From: Argyresthia goedartella
Lineage: Eukaryota > Arthropoda > Insecta > Lepidoptera > Argyresthiidae
Length of the DNA: 64,000 nt
Assembly (NCBI GenBank): GCA_949825045.1
Contig: OX463815.1
Span: 21,321,231-21,385,230 of the forward strand
Direction of reading: 5' to 3'
Shown piece by piece: positions 55,806 to 64,000 of this stretch. The position numbers were made by a program, and so were the translations under genes. Every line of letters starts with the position of its first letter. Position 1 is the stretch's first letter. Under the pieces are notes generated by a model. That model was not told the DNA's origin, ran no database searches, and saw only the letters and a list, made by a program, of their open reading frames with translations.

Positions 55806-57806
55806 CAAATACATTCTAACGCAGGCATCGTGAAGAATTCCTTGAGCTTCTTCGCTATATCTGTATGGTGTACTATGCTTCTGTCAATAGATAGCGTTGG
55901 TAGCAGACCTTAGTTTTTGACAGAACAGCTAGTATGAAATCGATTCTCTAAGTTCGTGATATGAAAGATCGAGATCCTTACTCTTTCGTTTTACATTCCA
56001 TCCTCCTTGTGACATCTCGCAGTTTTGGCTTTTTCTCCAGCTTCAGCTCCTAGTACTCTTATGGCCGGACTCTTATATTTAGAGGGTCCTCAAGGAACCT
56101 AGATGACCCTTACACTTAGGGCAAATCGAAATAACCGCTAGGTGGCCCCTGAAATAAATAAAGTGTCCACTAAATGATAGGAATAGTTGGTGATTTTGGC
56201 CATTTGGGACAATTTCCGAGAAAATTTTACTTTTCCCCACGATGGGGTAATGAGACCTAATCTAGCAACATTTTGTACGAGTAACAGCGCGTAAAACTTT
56301 AACGATAGCTACGACTCTTTTGTTTATGGTTGTCATGAGACCGCAACAATTATACAAGGTATGTAACGACACGGGGCGGCGCGGCGGCGGGGAAAATGGT
56401 GTGTTATGTTATGTGTGAAAATGGGATTTGTTATTGTGATTGTGATTGTAACATACTTGAGAATGGAGATTTCAAAGCGGAGCGAAAAAGTCAAACCCTA
56501 AAGGAATGAATATAAGTATCACCTGGCATTGGAAGGAAATGCTTAATATTTGGCGTTCGCTCAGTGCAATAATTAGTGGCTCTGTGAGCTGTAGACCTTT
56601 CATGTGACACTTTCCTGTAATGAACTTACAAACTTATGAATGCACCTTGTTACGTACACGGAGTATGAAAGAAGCAGCACCAATAGCTTTGTAAACAAAA
56701 TTCGGCAGTCTCAAACCCAACCTATTGATTTTTCACCAAAATTATATAGCCTGTTACTCTCACGGTCCCTAGAAAACCAACAACACCTCATTTGTTAAAA
56801 TCCGCCAAGCTGTTTTGACTGTAGCGGTTTTTTGACATTTTAAAACGCCTTCATAATTTCATTTGAAAATTTTCGAAAAACTGAATCGACAAAAATAAAC
56901 TATTTAACTATTGAACCTACTCATAAAAAAATCACAAGAATCAGTTGAGAAATACGGCCTATAAATGATAACATCCGGAAACACATCCGGACATACGAAA
57001 GCATTTGTGCCTAATCCTGAAACGCAGACGCTTCGTTGCTCGGTCAATAATGATAAGTTTCCTTCAAATATTAGATTTTTCTTTTCTTAATTCTTTCGGC
57101 CCAACCAATGAGTTTTTGTTAGGAATAAGCAGTCATAAACTCAATACGATATTGGTGATAAGAAGTTCACAAATTTTGCTAAAATGAATATTTCTCTCCG
57201 TTTCCGCCACTTGCTACGAGATTGCTACGAAACTTCAACGTAGTGGTAAATTGCATAGGAAAGTTGTTTCGATATTTTCAGCATCCAGATAAATAATTAA
57301 GTACTAGTTAATAGTTTCAAAAACCCAGCGTACAAAATATTATAAAACAGCGCACAAAGTCAAAAGTCTATATCAAACAAGACATTCCTCCCTGCATAAA
57401 AAATATTCATCAGACCCTCAAACATTTTTTTCACCAAAAAACTCACGAATCCACACAAGCTTTTGACAAATGCGAATATGATAAATCCGAGGTAAACCTC
57501 AACTTAGTTGCCCTGGTTTGTTATACGGACACTCTCCGGGGAAGCAATAAATAAGGTTGGTTTTCCCGTGTTTCCGGATGTCAAAACTTGCACTCTCTGT
57601 CCCTTTGTTAGAAAAGTTTTTTGCTTTTGTTTAATTGATCGCTCTGACCGTACATGGCTGCGGGTTTCATATTTTGTTTATTTGTTTCGTCACGGTTTTG
57701 TTATCTAAAAGGTACATAAATTATAGAGTTCCAAATAAAAACTAAGTGACACTCGTTGAATGCTACTAAATCGGAAACGTTTAGAAAATAAAAAATAAAT
57801 AAAAAA

Positions 57807-58433
57807 AACGGTCAAGTGCGAGTCGGAATTGTGCACGAGCGTTCCGTACCACCGTATAATGGTAGGGATGGTGTGGTGTGAATAGTTTGATTTTACAGAG
57901 CAAATGTTGTTTACTAAGTTAGTGGTACGCTTACTTTCATACTCCATGTATGTGACCAGGTGTGTTTATAAGTTTGTATGTAGTTTACAGATAAATAAAA
58001 ACCTAGACAATTCCGGGTAGGTTTTCCTGCAATCTTTGGCTTAAGTTCTATATCCAATATTTTTTTATAATTTTAGACTCTAGTTTCAGGGATAAGGGGG
58101 GTAATTTTTTGCACTTTTTATCATAACTTCTGAAGTTCAAAACTCATATATTTTTTAAAGTTTATAAAGAGTTCTTTTCGACGATACCCTACATGACTTA
58201 TTACGGTGTTTTTTTTACTTTTTGTCATTTAGCCCCCTTCATTTTTTTGTATTCAATATTTTTTCATATTAGAGTTGAATTATGTTGCGGTTGTCAGGAT
58301 AAGTATTTTTGCAGGAAATTTCAAGACTCTATCTCTTATAATTCCTGAGAAAAGTGCCTGTGACAGACGGACGGACGGACACGCGGGAGATCCTATAAGG
58401 GTTCCTACTTTTGAGGTTCGGAACCCTAAAAAG
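57807..58433 (+). mobile_element. Dispersed repeat (copy 2)
   Basis: Same as 32,092-32,718. Confidence 0.7.
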
Positions 58434-58447
58434 TAAAAAAGTGTCTC

Positions 58448-58675
58448 GCTTCTTTAGGGTTCCGTCTCCGAAGGGTGCCACACGGGACCCAATTACTAAG
58501 CCTGCGCTATCCGTCCGTCTAGCCGTCCGTTTGTTTGTCCATCACCGCTGTATCTCATAAACAGTAATGGGCAGAGAGTTGAAATTTTCCACATAATGTG
58601 TATTTCTGTTGCCGCTACAACAACAAACAATGAGCGACACGATTTTTTTCAATTGAAGGGGGACCCTGTGGGTTC
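58448..58675 (-). mobile_element. Convergent dispersed repeat (copy 2)
   Basis: Same as 32,733-32,960. Confidence 0.65.
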
Positions 58676-59196
58676 ACTTTAATAGAAGCACCTCCATGTA
58701 CACGAAGCAACCGTGCCAATCTTTCATATCAGAAAATGCGCTCAGAAAATCACTAGGCGCCCCTTAATCATTTTGTGTAAATACCGCGCCTTCCTTGCAT
58801 GTGAAGTTAAAAAATATATTATTTTGTTACAAATAAAAAAGCCTCTTTCAGTGTCGTGCGGGTTTCATCAGGCGCGCGGGATTTACTATGGGGTTGACGA
58901 CGCACGCTGGTGCTTGCAGTATGGTGCCCCGCATCCCGCAAGACAAATGTTGCTGTTTCTAGTTTTTTCGTTTCATAATCGGAAACAACCAACCTCAAGT
59001 ACAACCGTTTCAAAACTGTGAGCAAGTGACGTCACGAGGAGTGTTATTTAAAAATGGCTTGTGTTTAAACGAATACCAAAAACGCACCTATTTTACTGCC
59101 AATAAATTCGAAATTACTGCCAGAATGGATAAATGTCCACCAAATTGTATTTGGATAAATGATCACCAAACTTCTTTTTATGTTTTGTGTACTTAA

Positions 59197-59321
59197 GTTT
59201 ATGTTTTAAGTATTTTTTGTTGTTCTTACATGTTCAACTTAACACGAAGGATAAAGGAGGCTTCGCTTCGCTCACCTCCTTTACCCTTCACCTAAGCTAC
59301 CGCAGTATTTTACCCTGATAT
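59197..59321. repeat. Dispersed hairpin repeat (copy 2)
   Basis: Same as 33,482-33,606. Confidence 0.75.
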
Positions 59322-59944
59322 TTTTTGCATCTTTTGGTTTTCATTTATCCATTTTGGGTAGGGAAAAAATATTTTGGTGATATTTGTTTCCTTTAAAAAT
59401 GTATGTAAACATCATTAGACGTCAATTAATGGAAATATTTATATATAAAGGTTTCTTAAAATATGCAAAAATTTCATAAAATAAAATAAAATAAAAGTAG
59501 AAAGTTTTTTTTTCTAACATTAGTAAAGAGGGCGGCGCTAAAGTAGTGGTCTGTGGGGTCCCCACATGAAATACAAATTTGTAATACTCCTGGCTCCTGC
59601 GAATTACCAAATCATCATCATTCAAATATGGTAGCACAATTGGTTTGAAATCGGACCGATCTGTAGGACGGAATAAAAACTAAGTTCGGACATTATTTTG
59701 TTTTTGGTCATAGTTATTTTTTTAGTCTCTAATTTTTATCGTGCGATGAAGTCTAGTCAGTCTACTTCCTTGTTATAAAGGGGTTACATTTCTTATATAA
59801 TTTCTTCTAGTCAACTAACATTGAATCGGTAACGGTCTGCAGTTCAACATTGCTTATGACGTGAGTGCTTATATGACAAATATTATACTTTCAAACAAAG
59901 AAATTAGCACGAAGAGTTCTCTTACAGCATACACTACACCTCAA

Positions 59945-60664
59945 CCAGACTTCTAGGGTGCCCCTCCCTCATGTCAGCATACTTGGACCTACTTTATTTA
60001 TATTATACATTAATGTCCTCTGTTGCCTTGAGTTACCCATCTAGCATATGCCGATGATACCGCATTAATTTCCTCGGGGTCCTTTTGGGAAGAGGTAAAT
60101 TCGTATGCACAAGCTGGTTTCTACAAAGTCGTAGACTGGCTGCAACTGAATATGTTAACTCTGAATACTGCACAAACCAAATACATCACTTACTTGATTA
60201 ACAACTCGACTCCACTATCAAGTGATTTCAGCTTAGTTTCCCATATGTGTGGTGATCTTGGTACTGGTTCATGCAATTGTGGGCCCCTAGAACGAACTTC
60301 CTCCATGAGATATCTCGGTATAATGCTATACAGTAACCTTTATTTTCAAAACCGCATAAAGACGCTAAGCTCCAAGGTTAGAAAACTGATTTATATACAT
60401 TTATATACCTTTAAGGGACTCGGATATATGGCTGAGCCGCTCCTTATGAAAAGGATATATGTGGCTTTATGCGAATCACTCTTGCGATGCCGTATCTCCA
60501 GTTGGGGAGGTACACATAAGACGACACTACTACAACTTGAACCGGCTGAAAGAGCAGTCTTGAAAGTTTGTACATTTAAACCATTTTATTTCCTTGCAAC
60601 TGAATTGTACAACTTTTGTGATGTTCTTTCAGTGAGACAACGTTTATATAAAGCATCATTCTGA
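59945..60664 (+). pseudogene. LINE RT remnant (copy 2)
   Basis: Same as 34,230-34,949, with the same 170-codon open part (60,152-60,664). Confidence 0.8.
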
Positions 60665-61434
60665 AGCAACACAAAACCAATTCCTCAAATAAAAATAAAA
60701 ATAACTCCATATCTAAAAGAAGAGGAGATTTCGGACTGTATTAGTTCGCACAAAATTTATGCAGCGATTTTTCAAATTTCTAGGACAATAATCTAAGTAA
60801 ACATTATGAAATTTACTTTAATAACGCATATGATAATAATAAAAACATCCGCTTTGGTTGCGTACACAAACATATGATGTCTGTGAAAATCTTATGAATG
60901 TCTAACAAAAGGTTCATTTTAAAATACTATTTAAGTGAACACTTACATTCACTAGACACCACTTTTTTCAAATCTCACACGCACCACACTCTGCATCTTC
61001 TCTGACAAACATAAACTCACCTACACCTAATCAAAAAACAACCACCCTCAACTTAATTTTGCTCTTATTTTGTTTTTATATCTCATATTGTATAAGTCAT
61101 CATAAGTGATATCGTCATGTCAAGTTGGTAAAATTGTGTTCTATACTGACATTTTCTATACTGACTTTCAAAACAGACAGAGATAGGAAATAAGGTCAAA
61201 TAAGTTTAAATAGACGAGTGTGAGACAGTACAAGTAGGTACTACGTAGTTACTAGATTTTAGTTTTAGTGGATAATTCCTAGTTTTATCCGTACTGATCC
61301 AAAGGCAACACCAGCGTGGATTCTCCTGATGCATAGGTACATAAGACTCGTGGGTAACGTAAGACTCACACTCATTTACCTATCCCCGTCGAAAAAATGC
61401 TCGCAAGTGAAAAATATTCATGTGTTGGGTCTAC

Positions 61435-61637
61435 CTATATCTTGTGATCGGATTTATGTATCATCATCCGCATCAGACAAATCTGAGCATATCCAAGTAC
61501 AACAAGTGTACCAAGTTTCAACTAAATCGGTCCAGTACATACTGAGCAAATGGACTGTGACAGATAGACAGACAGACGCACGAGTGATAGATCCTATAAG
61601 GTTTTCTCCTTTTGAGATATGAAACCCCAAAAATAAT
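61435..61637 (+). repeat. Dispersed repeat tail (copy 2)
   Basis: Same as 35,720-35,922. Confidence 0.55.
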
Positions 61638-62611
61638 CCCGTGCCGTGTCGCGCCTGCCTGCAAGCGATATTAGCGCCAAGGGTTGTGTACTGAAACATT
61701 TTTGTCGTTTGCTATCATAAATGATTCTCGGTGACTGTTGTTTAGAATGAAGTAAAAAAATCTCAGAACTTCGAACCTTTCTGGTATACCTAGAACCTGG
61801 GGTTGAAATTCCCTAAAATTACACTTTTTCTGTGTACACCTATATGAAATTGTCCATCGGTAGAGAATTTAATTACAAACAACAAATGTTTTTCAAATAA
61901 TGTCGTAAATAGTATAGCATTTCTGAGAAAGTTCAGTTTAAATATCTAATTTAGTCATTTGTTTATTACACTATTAAAAATTTTATTGGTGTGTACACGA
62001 AAAAGCAAATTTTTGGGTACGCAAGTATCCCAGTATGCCACCCAGGCACCATACAAAAATGTTCGATGTTCATGGCTAGTTAGTTAGTCTTCACCTTTCC
62101 CTTTGCTTAGGTACCTAGTAATCCAGTCATTAGAAGTTTTTGCCCTAGAAAAGGTGGAGTAGAAGAAATTTAAATTTGTATCGCTTAAGTAGAGGCTATC
62201 CATGAAAAATTTAAGTTTTCGGCCAAAGTTTGTTCTTTTTTAAATAATGCTTCAACGGTTGATTTTATTACAAGAATGTCTATGAGAAGAATAAAGATGA
62301 AAAAAAACCAATATTTTTTTGCATTTGTATACCCCTCACGGTTGGGAGGGGAGGGGGGGGAAAGTGGGGTTCTCCCGCGCCTCATACAAAACATTCTAGC
62401 TGACCTAGTTTTAGTACTAGGTCGTGCTGGCTATCGTTCTTTTATAAATAATGAATGTAGATTTAATTTTAGATGTCAAAATGTCACCATTTTGTACAAA
62501 AATTTGGTGTAGCCTTAAAAAATAGAAAAATCGCAACTTTGATTTTGTCTTCTATGGCCTATTAACAAAAATAAAGAATCAATTTGGGATTGAGAAAAAT
62601 CTAAGAAGAAA

Positions 62612-62784
62612 GCTTGTTAATTCATACTACTTTTATACATATTTTCTCTCAGGAATTCTTCAGAAAACGAACGAAAAGCGTTCGTGGCATTACCATCAGG
62701 TGCACTGATGAGTTTGTTAGTAGTATAAACTCTACTAAACACAAACCTAGGGTGTAACCCCCTTTTTGTAACAACCTTCTTATA
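62612..62784. other. Unique right flank of the duplication
   Basis: This is the first sequence not shared with the block or with the 36.9-kb junction. It contains a short hairpin (cgaacgaaaagcgttcg, near 62,666) and no gene. Confidence 0.6.
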
Positions 62785-64000
62785 CAGGGTGACTTTAAAA
62801 CCCCTAGCTATAATACAATTTTGGAATCAGAATCACTAGTAGAAAACAAAAAAGCATTTTTTTCGTTTTTTTTTTTTTCATATTTGATTGATAGGAAATA
62901 GCTCCCATATTCGAATTTAAAGACAACCTACGCGCTCAGGGCGGCTTTGTGTGACTCGCGGTGTCTAATCCGCCCACCACACCCCGCACCCGCCCGGCTC
63001 ACACCCGCAATGCCTTTACGTGCGCCGCCGCCGCCAGCCAGACTGCCCAACGCCAGTCTAGTCGCCTGCGCAACCTTATCGCGGTTTGACGTGCGCACGC
63101 TACAAATTCCCCTCGCCGCGCGGGTACTTTTATCTTTGAGTCCGTGTCCGTCTGATACGCTCATACAAGATGTACCTACTCTAATCGTGAATATTACGAG
63201 ATGGTGCGTGTGTACATCCAAAGTGGAGAAAACCTGTACGAAGCCAGAAGATTGTACGAGACGCAGAGCATCCCTCGGCTCCAAGCACAAGGACTACCTA
63301 ACGCCACTGTCCACCACCGTCAAACCATCTTAGCGGCAAACCAACGGCTTCTGGATTATGGCCAGTTCACAGTGCCAAGCCATGCTTATGGTGGAGGCGC
63401 GCCGCGTTTGGCTGTGGAGGTAGAAGACGCTATCTTGGAGTACTTTCAGTGCAACCCTCGAAACAGTACGCGAGACGCAGCTCATCGTTTCGGAATCAGC
63501 CAGTATTCTGTGTGGAAGTTGCTGAACTCTACTGGACAGCATCCATACCACTTTCAAAAAGTGCAGCAATTAAATGAAGATGATGCGCCACGTCGTCGCA
63601 ATTTTTGCGAATGGCTGGTACAAAATCAGAACAAGCACATCCTATGGACAGACGAGGCGATGTTCACTCGTGTAGGGCTCTACAACCAGCACAATCAACA
63701 TTGGTGGTCATACAGTAACCCAAAATGTATACGAGAACATCATCACCAAGTGCGCTTCAGTGTGAATGTGTGGGCCGGCATCGTGGAAGATAAAGTCATT
63801 GGGCCGTACTTCATCGAAGGCCGCCTGACCGGGGGCACGTATCTAGATATGCTGCGAGGCGTAATAGCAAACTTCTTAGAGGACGTGCCGCTCGCATATC
63901 TACAAGATTTTTTCTTCCAACAAGACGGAGCACCACCTCATTTCGCGCGACCTGTTCAAAACTACCTGGACGATGAGTACAGTGGTCGGTGGATAGGACG
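62785..64000 (+). mobile_element. Tc1/mariner-type DNA transposon, 5' part (runs off the window)
   Basis: A candidate terminal repeat begins cagggtgactttaaaacccc directly after a TA at 62,783-62,784, the target dinucleotide of Tc1/mariner elements. A GC-rich leader (about 62,930-63,150) precedes a transposase gene that is open to the window end. The other terminal repeat lies outside the window, so the boundary is provisional. Confidence 0.7.
63201..64000 (+). CDS. Tc1/mariner-type transposase (DUF4817 plus HTH plus DDE), partial
   Basis: The frame is open from 63,156 to the end of the window (266 codons from the ATG at 63,201). Residues 1-60 are the DUF4817-like helical domain (SGENLYEARRLYE, LLDYGQFTVP). 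Residues about 70-130 form a helix-turn-helix (STRDAAHRFGIS) and linker (HPYHFQKVQ). The DDE core shows the first catalytic Asp in WTDEAMFTR (D151) and the second in FQQDGAPPH (D242), 91 residues apart; the third lies beyond the window. Upstream codons YSNREYYE also look family-like, and an ATG at 63,170 sits one frame away, so the true start may be lost by a small indel. The enzyme would cut and paste the element at TA sites. It is related to the relic at 20.7-22.0 kb. Confidence 0.85.
   Translation, partial: MVRVYIQSGENLYEARRLYETQSIPRLQAQGLPNATVHHRQTILAANQRLLDYGQFTVPSHAYGGGAPRLAVEVEDAILEYFQCNPRNSTRDAAHRFGISQYSVWKLLNSTGQHPYHFQKVQQLNEDDAPRRRNFCEWLVQNQNKHILWTDEAMFTRVGLYNQHNQHWWSYSNPKCIREHHHQVRFSVNVWAGIVEDKVIGPYFIEGRLTGGTYLDMLRGVIANFLEDVPLAYLQDFFFQQDGAPPHFARPVQNYLDDEYSGRWIG

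Larger units (their letters stand above)
37524..62611 (+). repeat. Segmental duplication, copy 2 (25,088 bp)
   Basis: Direct copy of 11,809-36,896 at offset +25,715. Homopolymers and microsatellites checked (the A10 run at 24,5xx, the G9 run at 15,026, the TA tract) have the same lengths. After 62,611 the sequence is unrelated to 36,897 on, so this is the original right flank. Confidence 0.97.

Noticed and set aside
62947..63333. 128-codon plus-strand and 120-codon minus-strand open frames as genes
   Set aside because: They are GC-rich leader and antisense frames around the transposase start, with low-complexity Pro/Ala content and no motifs.
1..64000. Host protein-coding exons
   Set aside because: No exon-like run with recognisable host protein motifs was found; all interpretable coding sequence belongs to mobile elements.
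1..64000. Integrated viral sequence
   Set aside because: No capsid, envelope, integrase or viral polymerase motifs were seen; the reverse transcriptases are of the non-LTR LINE type.

Overview
The window looks like a repeat-rich stretch of an animal nuclear genome, most likely a moth or butterfly. I base this on AT-rich DNA with no operons, a non-LTR retrotransposon of the lepidopteran CR1/Zenon type (PHD-like zinc finger in ORF1), tRNA-headed SINEs, and several copies of a dispersed repeat whose head reads gtgcgagtcggactcgcac and whose tail is rich in gacagacgg and gggttccgta, a pattern familiar from Lepidoptera. I see no convincing host gene. Every coding stretch I can interpret belongs to a mobile element, and almost all are broken.

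Layout. 1-5.1 kb: LINE scraps, a TIR element and a SINE. 5.2-9.6 kb: a nearly full-length CR1-type LINE on the minus strand, with an open ORF1 and an ORF2 broken by one frameshift and one stop. 9.7-11.8 kb: dispersed repeats, a 30-bp-arm hairpin, and a 651-bp TIR element carrying a (TG)15 tract. 11,809-36,896: a 25,088-bp block of nested transposon remains. 36,897-37,523: a junction made of a 619-bp inverted copy of 11,125-11,743 plus 8 extra bases. 37,524-62,611: a second, almost perfect direct copy of the block, at a constant offset of 25,715. 62,612-64,000: unique sequence, then a Tc1/mariner-type transposon that runs off the end.

Inside the block, in order: a tRNA-like SINE head; an R1/LOA-like reverse transcriptase remnant; a dispersed repeat; a possible decayed DNA transposon bounded by inverted arrays of a GGCTGAGTTGGGAA-like motif; within it a LINE (itself split by a SINE) and a transposase remnant split by another LINE; then RTE, CR1/Jockey-like and other LINE pieces, a 280-bp foldback element, two convergent dispersed repeats, a hairpin repeat and one more LINE piece.

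The main discovery is structural. The ancestral locus can be read as 1-36,896 joined to 62,612-64,000. An insertion of 25,715 bp made of [inverted 619 bp][8-bp filler][25,088-bp copy] explains the rest. This is either a very recent template-switching duplication or an assembly artefact; the sequence alone cannot decide.
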